From Albidovulum denitrificans (GTDB lineage Bacteria; Pseudomonadota; Alphaproteobacteria; Rhodobacterales; Rhodobacteraceae), in the NCBI RefSeq assembly GCF_002973535.1, contig NZ_PVEP01000001.1, forward strand, positions 1-64,000: a DNA stretch of 64,000 nt, in the 5' to 3' direction. The notes beneath the pieces are model-generated. The model was given only the letters and a program-made list of their open reading frames with translations, ran no database searches and was not told where the DNA came from. Position 1 is the stretch's first letter; each line of letters begins with the position of its first letter. The position numbers and the translations under genes are program-made. Positions 32,118-40,140 of the stretch are shown in pieces.

Positions 32118-33743
32118 ATGACCGCAACGCTCACCTTGCCCGAACGCCGCATCGGGCTGTTCCTGTCGGTCCTGCTGGCCTTGATGGGGCTTTTCATGGC
32201 GGCGGCGGCGCGCCACGGGGTGATGTCGCTGCACGGGTTCATGGCGCTTGGTCTCGGTCTTGGGCTGGTCTTCCTCATCGGCGGGTCGCTTTATGACCCC
32301 GCGCCACCCCATCGGCGCCCGGACCGCTATTACGACGCGCCGACCCGTTTCGGGCTGACGCTGACATTGGTCTGGGCAATCATCGGCATGGGCGTCGGCG
32401 TCTGGGTCGCAGCACTGCTTTACTGGCCCGAGGCGACGCCACCCTGGCCCGCGACCAGCTTCGGCCGCCTGCGTCCCGTCCACACGACCGGCATCATTTT
32501 CGGCTTTGGCGGCAATGCGCTGATCGCGACCTCGTTCCACGTCCTGCAACGCACCTCGCGCGCCCGGCTTGCCGACAGCATCAGCCCCTGGGTCGTCGTC
32601 CTTGGCTACAACCTGTTCTGCGCCTGGGCCGTGACCGGCTATCTGATGGGCTCCACCCAGTCGAAGGAATATGCCGAGGCCGAATGGTATGCGGACCTCT
32701 GGCTTGTGGTGATCTGGGTCACCTATTTCACCCTCTACCTGCGGACCCTGGCACGGCGGAATGAGCCGCATATCTACGTCGCCAACTGGTACTATCTGGC
32801 CTTCATCCTTGTCGTGGCGATGCTGCATATCGTCAACAACCTCGCCCTGCCGGTGCGGCTGACCACGGCGGAAAGCTTCCCCGTCTGGTCGGGCGTGCAG
32901 GATGCGATGGTGCAATGGTGGTACGGCCATAACGCGGTGGCCTTCTTCCTGACCGCCGGGTTCCTCGGGATGCTCTATTACTTCCTGCCGGTCCGCTCCG
33001 GGCGGCCGATCTGGTCCTACCGGCTGTCGATCGTCAGCTTCTGGGGCATCACCTTCTTCTACATCTGGGTCGGCTCCCACCACCTGCACTACACCGCGCT
33101 GCCCTACTGGGCGCAGACGCTGGGCATGACCTTTTCGGTGATGTTGCTGGTGCCAAGCTGGGCCTCGGCGGGCAATGCCATCGCGACGCTGAACGGTGCC
33201 TGGCACAAGGTCCGCGACGACGCCACGCTGCGCTTCATGTTCGTGGCGGCGGTGTTTTACGGGCTGTCCACTTTCGAGGGGTCGTTCCTGGCCATCCGCC
33301 CCGTCAACTCGCTGAGCCACTATACCGACTGGACCGTGGGGCATGTGCATTCCGGCACGCTTGGCTGGGTGGCAATGATCATCTTCGGCGCGATCTACAC
33401 GCTGGTCCCGCAGCTTGGCGGCAAGAGGCAGATGGCCTCGCCCCGGGCGATCGAATGGCACTTCTGGCTCGCCGTCACGGGGACGCTCATCTACGTCATC
33501 GCGATGTGGAACGCCGGGATCACGCAAGGTCTGATGTGGCGGGCCTATGACCGCAACGGCGCGCTCTCCTACAGCTTTGTCCAGTCGGTTCAGGCGATGG
33601 CCCCCTATTATCTCCTGCGCACCATCGGCGGGGCGCTGTTCCTGACGGGCGCGGTCCTGTGTGCCTGGAACTGTCGCGCGACGCTGCGCGGGGCGCGGGA
33701 AGGGGCGGCGGACCGTCCGCTTGTCCCGCAACCGGCGGAATAG
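32118..33743 (+). CDS. ccoN: cbb3-type cytochrome c oxidase subunit I (CcoN)
   Basis: 541 residues, about twelve or more membrane helices. Haem/copper ligands are visible in RPVHTTGIIFGFGGN (haem b His), QWWYGHNAVAFFLT (CuB His and the cbb3-type Tyr), VGSHHLHY (CuB His pair) and WTVGHVHSGTLGW (haem b3/b His). FEGSFLAIRP carries the conserved Glu of cbb3 enzymes. It reduces oxygen to water with high affinity and pumps protons. It is somewhat longer at the N-terminus than many copies and belongs to an Rrf2-linked operon without ccoGHI, suggesting an alternative rather than the primary cbb3 oxidase. Confidence 0.93.
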   Translation: MTATLTLPERRIGLFLSVLLALMGLFMAAAARHGVMSLHGFMALGLGLGLVFLIGGSLYDPAPPHRRPDRYYDAPTRFGLTLTLVWAIIGMGVGVWVAALLYWPEATPPWPATSFGRLRPVHTTGIIFGFGGNALIATSFHVLQRTSRARLADSISPWVVVLGYNLFCAWAVTGYLMGSTQSKEYAEAEWYADLWLVVIWVTYFTLYLRTLARRNEPHIYVANWYYLAFILVVAMLHIVNNLALPVRLTTAESFPVWSGVQDAMVQWWYGHNAVAFFLTAGFLGMLYYFLPVRSGRPIWSYRLSIVSFWGITFFYIWVGSHHLHYTALPYWAQTLGMTFSVMLLVPSWASAGNAIATLNGAWHKVRDDATLRFMFVAAVFYGLSTFEGSFLAIRPVNSLSHYTDWTVGHVHSGTLGWVAMIIFGAIYTLVPQLGGKRQMASPRAIEWHFWLAVTGTLIYVIAMWNAGITQGLMWRAYDRNGALSYSFVQSVQAMAPYYLLRTIGGALFLTGAVLCAWNCRATLRGAREGAADRPLVPQPAE

Positions 33744-33746
33744 GCC

Positions 33747-34475
33747 ATGCTGAAGCTTCATTACAATCTGGAAAAGATCTCCATGGGGCTGGTGGCGGCG
33801 ATCATCGTCGCGGCCTCCATCGGCGGATTGGTCGAGATCGCGCCGCTTTTCACCCTTGATGAGACCGTCGAACTTCCCGGCGACCTGCGCCCCAACACGC
33901 CATTGGAGCTTGCCGGGCGCGAGATTTACATGCGCGAGGGATGCTATGCCTGCCACAGCCAGATGGTGCGCAGCCTTGCCGATGAACTGGACCGCTACGG
34001 CCCATACTCGCTCGCCTCGGAAAGCGCCTATGACCACCCGATGCTCTGGGGATCGAAACGCACCGGACCGGACCTTGCAAGGCTGGGCGGAAAATACTCC
34101 GACGACTGGCATGTGGCGCATCTGATCGACCCGCGCAGCGTCGTTCCCGCCTCGATCATGCCATCCTATCCCTGGCTGACGCGCCCGCTTGATACCGCCT
34201 TGCTGCCCGATGCGCTGGCGACGCTGGCGCGGCTGGGGGTTCCCTATGACAAGGAGATGATCGCGGCGGCCGAGGCCGATGCGCTGGCCCAAAGCCGCCC
34301 CGGCACCGAGGCCGCCGACGGGTTTCAGGCCCGCTATGGCGCGCGCCCCGCCGTTCAGGCCTTCGACGGCGATCCATCGCGCCTGACGGAACTGGATGCG
34401 CTGATCGCCTACCTGCAATCGCTGGGGACGCTGACCGACGCGCCCTATCGTGCGCTGGCGGAGGGGGCGCCATGA
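33747..34475 (+). CDS. ccoO: cbb3-type cytochrome c oxidase subunit II (CcoO)
   Basis: 242 residues: one N-terminal membrane anchor (ISMGLVAAIIVAASIGGLVEI) and a periplasmic mono-haem cytochrome c domain with CYACHSQMVR (CxxCH) and the distal Met region PSYPWL. It passes electrons from CcoP to CcoN. Start ATG 33747 is four bases after ccoN; its stop overlaps ccoQ. Confidence 0.93.
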   Translation: MLKLHYNLEKISMGLVAAIIVAASIGGLVEIAPLFTLDETVELPGDLRPNTPLELAGREIYMREGCYACHSQMVRSLADELDRYGPYSLASESAYDHPMLWGSKRTGPDLARLGGKYSDDWHVAHLIDPRSVVPASIMPSYPWLTRPLDTALLPDALATLARLGVPYDKEMIAAAEADALAQSRPGTEAADGFQARYGARPAVQAFDGDPSRLTELDALIAYLQSLGTLTDAPYRALAEGAP

Positions 34476-34633
34476 CACATGACAGCCTTGTCTACCTCTC
34501 GAAAACCGTCGGTCTGGTCTGGCTGGTGGGGTTCTTCGTGATCGTGATCCTGCGCGCCTACAGCCCGTCCCGGCGCAAGGCCCATGACGCCGCCGCTAGG
34601 TCGATCCTGCCGGAACCGGAGGATCGCGAATGA
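34472..34633 (+). CDS. ccoQ: CcoQ/FixQ-type small subunit of cbb3 oxidase
   Basis: 53 residues from ATG 34472 (overlapping the ccoO stop) to TGA 34633. One membrane helix (GLVWLVGFFVIVILRAY) is followed by a charged cytoplasmic tail with SRRKAHDAAARSIL, the usual CcoQ arrangement. It stabilises the complex. Its stop overlaps the ccoP start. Confidence 0.88.
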   Translation: MTHDSLVYLSKTVGLVWLVGFFVIVILRAYSPSRRKAHDAAARSILPEPEDRE

Positions 34634-35502
34634 CGGCGCCGCATCACAGGGAGGTCGACCCCGTCACCGGCCATGACACCACGGGACATGACTGGAACGG
34701 AATCAGGGAACTGAACACGCCGTTTCCAAGGCTGGTGATCTGGGCGCTGGTTCTGGCGTTCCTGTATTCCGTCATCGCCTGGGTTCTGCTGCCCGCCTGG
34801 CCGACGGGGCGCGACTACACCCGCGGGCTTCTCGGGCTGGATCAGCGGGCCGAGGCGGCAGAGGGCTTTCGCGCCCTTTCCGGGCGGCGTCAGGACTGGC
34901 TGTCGCGCTTCGGGGGCGCGGATTTCGCCGCCCTGACCGCGGACAAGGCGCTGATGGCAACCGCCATGCCCGCCGCCGCCCGGCTTTATGCCGACAATTG
35001 CGCGGCCTGTCATGGCACGCGCGGGCAGGGCGGGCCGGGGTTTCCGGTGCTTTCGGACGGCACATGGCTCTGGAGCGGCGATCCCGACGAAATCGCCACA
35101 ACCATTCGCCACGGCATCAACGCCGATGACCCCGATACCCGCTATGCCGAAATGCCCGCCTTCGACTGGATCGAACGGCCCGACCGGATCGCCCTGTCCC
35201 GCTTCGTCGCGGACCTGCCCGGCGGCGCGGCCGATTTCGAAACACCCGCCGGGGGCCTTTTCACCGAGAATTGCGCCACCTGCCACGGCGATACCGGCGC
35301 CGGTGGCCTTTCGGTCGGCGCGCCGTCCCTGACCGACACCGCCACCCTTTACGGGCAGGACCCGGAAACGGTCATGGAAACGCTGCGGCACGGCCGCGCC
35401 GGCCTGATGCCCGCATGGTCCGGCCGCCTGTCCGGGGCCGAGATCAACCTGCTGGCCCTTTATGTCACGCAGCTTGGCCAGGGCAGCGGGGGGCGGCCAT
35501 GA
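34630..35502 (+). CDS. ccoP: cbb3-type cytochrome c oxidase subunit III, di-haem (CcoP)
   Basis: 290 residues. The cytoplasmic N-terminus has HDWNGIRELNTPFPR, the CcoP signature, then one membrane span and two cytochrome c domains with CAACH (~residue 124) and CATCH (~218). It receives electrons from soluble cytochromes. The second distal Met is in GLMPAW. ATGA overlaps exist at both ends. Confidence 0.93.
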   Translation: MTAPHHREVDPVTGHDTTGHDWNGIRELNTPFPRLVIWALVLAFLYSVIAWVLLPAWPTGRDYTRGLLGLDQRAEAAEGFRALSGRRQDWLSRFGGADFAALTADKALMATAMPAAARLYADNCAACHGTRGQGGPGFPVLSDGTWLWSGDPDEIATTIRHGINADDPDTRYAEMPAFDWIERPDRIALSRFVADLPGGAADFETPAGGLFTENCATCHGDTGAGGLSVGAPSLTDTATLYGQDPETVMETLRHGRAGLMPAWSGRLSGAEINLLALYVTQLGQGSGGRP

Positions 35503-35657
35503 CGGGGCGGACCGAAAGGCGGCTGGCGATTGCGGCGGCGCTGGTCCTGGGCGCGGTGGTCGTTCTGGCCAATGCACGGCTTCTGTCGGTCGCCGTGCGC
35601 TCGCAGCCCGAATGCCGGGAAGCCGCGGGCCTGCCCCCCGCCAGACCTGCCTGCTGA
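35499..35657 (+). CDS. Small membrane protein downstream of ccoP
   Basis: 52 residues from ATG 35499, overlapping the ccoP stop by four bases. One hydrophobic helix (LAIAAALVLGAVVVLANARL) is followed by a short tail with two cysteines near the end (QPEC and PAC). The coupling to ccoP argues it is real. I do not recognise the family; a small oxidase accessory protein is a guess. Confidence 0.6.
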   Translation: MTGRTERRLAIAAALVLGAVVVLANARLLSVAVRSQPECREAAGLPPARPAC

Positions 35658-35670
35658 AAAGGAGCTTCGG

Positions 35671-36468
35671 ATGCTGGAACCCCTGCCGACCCTTCGCAGC
35701 CCCGACCGGCCCGCCTCACCCTACGCAAAGGGGCTGCCCGCCACCGCGGCGCTGGACTGGCTGCGCGCCGGATGGCGGGACCTGCGGATGTCGCCCGGCT
35801 CCAGCCTGGCCTATGGATTGTTCCTGACCCTGGCCTCTTATGCCGTGCTGTGGCTGCTGAAGGCGGGCCATCTTCTCTACCTCGCGCTGCCCGCACTCTC
35901 GGGCTTTCTGATTATCGGGCCGTTCCTGGCTGTCGGGCTTTACGAGAAAAGCCGCAGGCAGGGGCAGGGCGGGCGGGTCTCTGTCAGCCGGATGCTCACC
36001 TTCCGCCCGGCCTCGGGGGGGCAACTGGCCTATGCGGGCTTGCTGCTTGGCCTGCTCGTCCTCTTCTGGCTCAGGGCGGCGGACCTGCTTTATGCGCTGT
36101 TTTTCGGACTTTTCCCATTCCCCGGCGCAGAGGAGGCGTTGACCAATGTGTTGACGACGCCCCGGGGATGGACGCTGATCGCGACGGGTACGCTGGTGGG
36201 CGGGCTGTTCGCAGCCTTTGCCTTCGCGATCAGCGTCTTTTCCATTCCGATGCTCGTCTCGCGCCGGACCGATGCGCTGACCGCGCTTGGCCTCAGCTTC
36301 GTGATGACGGTGCAGAACCTTCGCCCCATGTTGCTTTGGGGGGCGATCGTCGCCGCCGGGCTGGCGCTGTCGGTCGCAACCGGCCTTGTGGGTCTGATCC
36401 TTGTCTTTTCGGTTCTCGGCCATGGGACCTGGCATGCCTGGCAGACGGTGGGCGGGGGCGCAGGATGA
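35671..36468 (+). CDS. DUF2189 integral membrane protein
   Basis: 265 residues with about six hydrophobic segments. It matches DUF2189 by DWLRAGWRDLRMSPGSSLAYGL at the start, LPALSGFLIIGPFLAVGLYEKSRR, FSIPMLVSRRTDALTALGLSF and the GHGTWHAW end. ATG 35671 is preceded by AAAAGGAG. The function is unknown. Its place in a cbb3 operon suggests a link to oxidase assembly or nitrosative stress. A second DUF2189 gene is at 54103-54978. Confidence 0.85.
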   Translation: MLEPLPTLRSPDRPASPYAKGLPATAALDWLRAGWRDLRMSPGSSLAYGLFLTLASYAVLWLLKAGHLLYLALPALSGFLIIGPFLAVGLYEKSRRQGQGGRVSVSRMLTFRPASGGQLAYAGLLLGLLVLFWLRAADLLYALFFGLFPFPGAEEALTNVLTTPRGWTLIATGTLVGGLFAAFAFAISVFSIPMLVSRRTDALTALGLSFVMTVQNLRPMLLWGAIVAAGLALSVATGLVGLILVFSVLGHGTWHAWQTVGGGAG

Positions 36469-36677
36469 CCCTTCTTCTCCTCATACCCATCTCGCTCGCG
36501 CTTGGACTGCTGGGGCTTTGCGCCTTTCTCTGGGCGCTTCGCAATGGCCAGTTCGACGACCCCGACGGCGCCGCCTGGCGCGTCATTCCCCCATGTTATC
36601 CCCCTGAACCGAAAGGAAAGATCCATGACAAGCTGGCTCCCGTCGCTCAAGACCGCAACACCGGAGGAAGGCTATGA
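36465..36677 (+). CDS. ccoS: CcoS-like cbb3 oxidase maturation protein
   Basis: 70 residues from ATG 36465, overlapping the DUF2189 stop. The start LLLLIPISLALGLLGLCAFLWALRNGQFDDPDGAAWRV matches CcoS: a single helix followed by the GQ(F/Y)DD motif. CcoS is needed for copper and haem insertion into the cbb3 oxidase. The C-terminal ~20 residues run 53 bases into the next gene in another frame, so they are probably unconserved. Confidence 0.8.
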   Translation: MTLLLLIPISLALGLLGLCAFLWALRNGQFDDPDGAAWRVIPPCYPPEPKGKIHDKLAPVAQDRNTGGRL

Positions 36678-36858
36678 CCTTGCCGTCAAGCTCGCGCGGG
36701 TCGCGGTCAAGCTGACGCAGCCCGATGCCGCTGTCCGCGACCGTCTGAGGCCGGACTATGCCGGGGATTCGGACGCCCTGATCGCCGTCAGCCAGGTGGT
36801 CGCAACCCATTTCGCCACCGTCGCCGCCGCGAACGACTACTGGCGGGCCAGGGCATGA
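36625..36858 (+). CDS. Hexameric tyrosine-coordinated haem protein (HTHP)
   Basis: 77 residues from ATG 36625 after GAAAGGAAAG. It has the HTHP pattern WLPSLKTATPEEGYDLAVKLAR, VKLTQPDAAVRDRLRPDY, then LIAVSQVVATHFATVAAANDYW. This family (Silicibacter pomeroyi structure) forms hexamers that bind haem through a tyrosine and show peroxidase and catalase activity. Downstream of an NsrR-type regulator and a cbb3 oxidase it probably protects against reactive oxygen or nitrogen species. It overlaps the end of the CcoS-like frame by 53 bases and the next gene by four. Confidence 0.88.
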   Translation: MTSWLPSLKTATPEEGYDLAVKLARVAVKLTQPDAAVRDRLRPDYAGDSDALIAVSQVVATHFATVAAANDYWRARA

Positions 36859-37151
36859 GCGAGGTCGAGCGGGACGGGGATCAGTTCATCGTCGACGCAA
36901 AGCTGCTCGCGAAAGCCTTTGGCCTGTCGGACGCCGAAACGCGCGCCCGGATGCAGGGCGGCCAGATCGCCTCCGTGTGCGAGGCGGGCGAGGGCGAGGA
37001 TGCCGGTCGTTGGCGGCTGACCTTCCGCCATCAGGGGCGCGCGCTGAGGATGATCGTCGATGCAGAGGGCAAGATATTGAGCAACGGCACAGCCCCGATC
37101 GGCCACCCCAACGCCGCGCGCCGGGCCACGACAAAGGGCAATCCCGGCTAG
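36855..37151 (+). CDS. DUF6522-type small protein
   Basis: 98 residues from ATG 36855, overlapping the HTHP stop. The sequence VERDGDQFIVDAKLLAKAFGLSDAETRARMQGGQIASVCEAGEGEDAGRWRLTFRH (split near residue 35) fits the DUF6522 pattern as I recall it. There is no signal peptide or membrane segment. The function is unknown; the position at the end of the cbb3/HTHP operon suggests an accessory role in the same stress response. Confidence 0.72.
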   Translation: MSEVERDGDQFIVDAKLLAKAFGLSDAETRARMQGGQIASVCEAGEGEDAGRWRLTFRHQGRALRMIVDAEGKILSNGTAPIGHPNAARRATTKGNPG

Positions 37152-37208
37152 GCGAGGGGCGTCAGGGGCGTAGCTCAGGCGCAGGCTTTGAACGAACGCG
37201 CGCGCCCC

Positions 37209-37625
37209 TCACAGCTTGTCCAGGAGGTCGCGCAGGCGCTTTGCCTCCCGCTCCGTCAGGTTGTGCAGCGTCCGGGCAGAGATCTTGCGCGCCGTCTCTA
37301 TCGCGGTGCGGGTCACGGCCTCGCCTTCGGGCGTCAGGGAAATCTCAAGCCTTCGGCGGTCGCTTTGCGACGGGTCGGCGCGGACATAGCCCTTGCGGAG
37401 CAGCCGCTCGATCACGCCCTTCGTCGTCGCCGCGTCCATCGCCACCTGTCGGCCAAGGTGATTCTGCGACAGCGGCCCGTCTTCGGTCAGCCGGGCGAGG
37501 ACGGCGAACTGGCGCGGGGTCAGGTCGGGCATCTCATGCGCGAAAATCTCCAGATGCTTCTGGTTGGCCACGCGCAGCTTGAAGCCGATCTGCTCCTCAA
37601 GCCGGTATCCGTTCCCCTCGCTCAC
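37209..37625 (-). CDS. MarR-family transcriptional regulator
   Basis: 138 residues from GTG 37625. The winged helix is visible as LTPRQFAVLARLTEDGPLSQNHLGRQVAMDAATTKGVIERLLRKGYV (split near residues 35-80) with the wing DRRRLEISLTPEGEAV. It is divergent from the UPF0280/hydroxylase operon with a strong palindrome between them (37751-37775), so it is the likely repressor of that operon, released by a ring-type ligand. Confidence 0.88.
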   Translation of the reverse strand: MSEGNGYRLEEQIGFKLRVANQKHLEIFAHEMPDLTPRQFAVLARLTEDGPLSQNHLGRQVAMDAATTKGVIERLLRKGYVRADPSQSDRRRLEISLTPEGEAVTRTAIETARKISARTLHNLTEREAKRLRDLLDKL

Positions 37626-37750
37626 CCGGCGCCCTCTCCCTACGGTTTGCCAGTCTTTCCCGCAGCCTAGGACGGCGCGGCGCGGAAGGCAAAGCGCGAA
37701 TGGCGCGGGTCGGGGGTGCGGTCTGTGTCACGCCGGGGTGAGGCCGCGAA

Positions 37751-37775
37751 AAATCGTTTGACAGCAAACGAATTT
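37751..37775. promoter_or_regulatory. MarR-type operator between the divergent MarR and UPF0280 genes
   Basis: AAATCGTTTG (37751-37760) is repeated in inverse as CAAACGAATTT (37765-37775) with a four-base ACAG spacer; the only departure from symmetry is one inserted A. This is the best palindrome in the region and is the size of MarR-family sites. It indicates that the operon's first gene starts downstream of it. Confidence 0.7.
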
Positions 37776-37841
37776 GGGGGCGCAATCGGGGGCAGGGATC
37801 GCAACCGGCCGGGACGGGGTATGGGAAGGCGCGCGACAGGG

Positions 37842-38735
37842 ATGCAGGAGGGGGCGGAACGCGCGGTCGCGGGCCGCATCGCCGCTTCCGGCCGTCTGCG
37901 GCTGCGGCACGGGCCGATCGACGTCATTATCGACCTTTCCGGCGACCCTGGCGCGGTGGCGCGGGCCGAGGCGGCGTTGCGGCGTGGCTTCGCGGGGGTG
38001 CTGGACGGGCTGGTGGCCGAACTGCCGCTTCTTCGCGCGCCGGTCCAAAGCGACAGCGCCGCGCCCTTTGGCCCGGTCGCCCGCCGGATGATGGCGGCGG
38101 CGCGCCCCCATGCCGGGGTCTTCGTGACGCCGATGGCGGCGGTCGCGGGGGCGGTGGCCGATCATCTGCTTTCCATCGCGTTGAGTGCCGCGCCCCTGCG
38201 CCGCGCCCTTGTCAACGATGGCGGCGACATCGCGCTGTGGCTGGCCCCCGGTGAGGTCACGCGCCTTGCCGTGGCCGCGCCCGGCGGTCTGCCCGCGCGG
38301 ATCACGCTTCGCGGCGGTGACGGCATCGGCGGTGTCGCGACAAGCGGCTGGTGCGGGCGCAGCCACTCGCTTGGCATCGCCGACGCGGTGACGGTGCTGG
38401 CTGATGATGCGGCCAGCGCCGATGTCGCGGCCACCCTGATCGCCAATGCCGTCGATCTGCCCGGCCACCCCGCCATCCGCCGCTGCCCGGCGCGCGAGCT
38501 TGCGCCTGACAGCGATCTCGGCGACCGTCCGGTGGTGGTCGATGTCGCGCCCCTGACGCAAACCGACCGCGACACCGCCCTTCAGGCCGGTCTGACCGTC
38601 GCCGAAACCATGCGCGCGCGCGGTCTGATCCGGGGCGCGTTTCTGCATCTTCAGGGCGCCTCGCGCACAGCCGCCCCCGTCGCGCTGCAAACCTCGCTGC
38701 ACGCGCCCCCCCGACAGGAAGGAGACATGCCATGA
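37842..38735 (+). CDS. UPF0280 family protein (ApbE-like fold)
   Basis: 297 residues from ATG 37842; the frame is open to 37716, but that would run through the operator, and ATG 37821 is the other option. UPF0280 signs are RLRHGPIDVIIDLSGD, VNDGGDIALWLAPGE, GVATSGWCGRSHSLGIADAVTVLADDAASADVAATLIAN (split) and the C-terminal RGAFLHLQG. The family is placed with ApbE flavin transferases by fold, but its own activity is not established. First in an operon with a flavin-containing hydroxylase and reductase, it may help cofactor loading. The stop overlaps the next ATG. Confidence 0.8.
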   Translation: MQEGAERAVAGRIAASGRLRLRHGPIDVIIDLSGDPGAVARAEAALRRGFAGVLDGLVAELPLLRAPVQSDSAAPFGPVARRMMAAARPHAGVFVTPMAAVAGAVADHLLSIALSAAPLRRALVNDGGDIALWLAPGEVTRLAVAAPGGLPARITLRGGDGIGGVATSGWCGRSHSLGIADAVTVLADDAASADVAATLIANAVDLPGHPAIRRCPARELAPDSDLGDRPVVVDVAPLTQTDRDTALQAGLTVAETMRARGLIRGAFLHLQGASRTAAPVALQTSLHAPPRQEGDMP

Positions 38736-39319
38736 TAAAGGCCAATATCCGCAAGATCGTGACCGTGGTCGAAGAGGTGCTGACCGAGATGGGGCAACCC
38801 GTTTCGCCGCCCACCCGCCGCGCCGCCGCCATCGCGGTGATCGAGAACCCGCTGGCGGGCCGCTATCAGGCCGATCTGGAGGATCTGATGCAGATTGGCG
38901 AGGAGCTTGGCGGCCTTCTGGGCGAGAAATGCGTGGCCGCGCTCGGCATCAGCCCGGCAGAGGCGCAAAGCTACGGCAAGGCCGCGCTGGTGGGCGAGAA
39001 TGGCGAACTGGAACACGCCGCCGCGATCCTGCACCCGCGTCTGGGCAAGCCCTTGCGTGCGGCGGTCGAAAAGGGCGCGGCGCTGGTGCCGTCGAACAAG
39101 AAGCGCGGGCCGATGGGGCATCCGCTGGACGTGCCGCTGGGCCACAAGGACGCGGCCTATGTGCGCTCCCATTTCGACGGGATGGAGGTGCGCGTGACCG
39201 ATGCCCCCCGCGCCGATGAGATCCTTGTGGCGGTCGCCGTCACCGATAGCGGGCGTCCCCTGCCGCGCGTCGGCGGGCTGACCCATGAGGAGGCGGAAGG
39301 AAAGGACGGGCTGCGGTGA
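38732..39319 (+). CDS. Amino-acid-synthesis family (PF06684/DUF1185) protein
   Basis: 195 residues; paralogue of the protein at 26573-27175. The shared core is SYGKAALVGENGELEHAAAILHPRLGKPLRAAV with AAIAVIENPLAGRY near the start and a C-terminal ADEILVAVAVTDSGRPLPRVGG. It overlaps both neighbours by four bases, so it is made with the hydroxylase subunits. The function is not established; recurrence beside oxidative ring-catabolic enzymes in this window points to a role in processing a ring-derived product. Confidence 0.85.
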   Translation: MIKANIRKIVTVVEEVLTEMGQPVSPPTRRAAAIAVIENPLAGRYQADLEDLMQIGEELGGLLGEKCVAALGISPAEAQSYGKAALVGENGELEHAAAILHPRLGKPLRAAVEKGAALVPSNKKRGPMGHPLDVPLGHKDAAYVRSHFDGMEVRVTDAPRADEILVAVAVTDSGRPLPRVGGLTHEEAEGKDGLR

Positions 39320-40140
39320 GCTTGTATCGCCCGCAAGCGCTGGATCGGGCCCTGGCCTTCCTCGGCGAAGGTCCGGCGGCGGTGGTCGCCGGGGGGACCG
39401 ATGTCTTCCCCGCGCTGGGCCTGCGGCCCGCGCCCGCGCGGGTGCTGGACCTGTCGGCGGTTGAGGGCCTGCGCGGCATCGCGCGGGCGGGCGACGGCTG
39501 GCGGATCGGCGCGGCGACGACCTGGACCGATGTGGTGCGCGCCGACCTGCCGCCCCTTTTCGACGCGCTGAAACAGGCCGCCCGGCAGGTCGGATCGGTC
39601 CAGATCCAGAATACCGGCACCGTCGCGGGCAATATCTGCAACGCCTCGCCCGCCGCCGATGGCGTTCCCGTCCTGATCGCGATGGAGGCGGAGGTGGAGC
39701 TTGCCTCGCATCACGGCACCCGCCGGATGCCGCTTTGCGATTTCATCACCGGCCCGCGCAAAACGGACCTTCGGGAAGGGGAGATCGTGACGGCGCTGCA
39801 CTTGCCGCACCGTGACGGCGCGCGGTCGGCCTTCGGCAAGCTTGGCAGCCGGACCTATCTGGTCATCTCCATCGTCTCCGCCGCCGTGATCCTGTGGACC
39901 GAGGGGCGCATTGTCAGCGGCGCGCGGGTCGCGGTCGGCGCGGCCTCTCCCGTGCCGATGCGGTTGCCCGATGTCGAGGCGGCGCTGGTGGGCCGCGCCC
40001 TGTCGGACCTGCCCGGCGCGGTGCTGGCGAACCATCTGGCGGCGCTGACCCCCATCGACGACGTGCGCGCGACGGCCGCCTACCGGCGCGAGGCGGCGCT
40101 GGTAATGATCCGCCGCGCGCTGGAAGGACTGGGCCAATGA
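39316..40140 (+). CDS. Xanthine-dehydrogenase-family FAD-binding subunit
   Basis: 274 residues from GTG 39316, overlapping the upstream stop. The FAD motifs AVVAGGTDVFPAL and QIQNTGTVAGNICNASPAADGVPVLIAM (split near residue 95) are those of the medium subunit of molybdenum hydroxylases. The C-terminal CO dehydrogenase flavoprotein domain ends with RREAALVMIRRALE. It passes electrons from the Fe-S clusters of the next protein to an acceptor, possibly NAD+. Confidence 0.9.
   Translation: MSLYRPQALDRALAFLGEGPAAVVAGGTDVFPALGLRPAPARVLDLSAVEGLRGIARAGDGWRIGAATTWTDVVRADLPPLFDALKQAARQVGSVQIQNTGTVAGNICNASPAADGVPVLIAMEAEVELASHHGTRRMPLCDFITGPRKTDLREGEIVTALHLPHRDGARSAFGKLGSRTYLVISIVSAAVILWTEGRIVSGARVAVGAASPVPMRLPDVEAALVGRALSDLPGAVLANHLAALTPIDDVRATAAYRREAALVMIRRALEGLGQ

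Noticed and set aside
32034-34478. An 814-codon open frame on the minus strand antisense to ccoN, ccoO and the Rrf2 gene
   Set aside because: It has no recognisable domain and lies opposite genes with intact haem ligands; long antisense frames are expected from strong GC3 bias.
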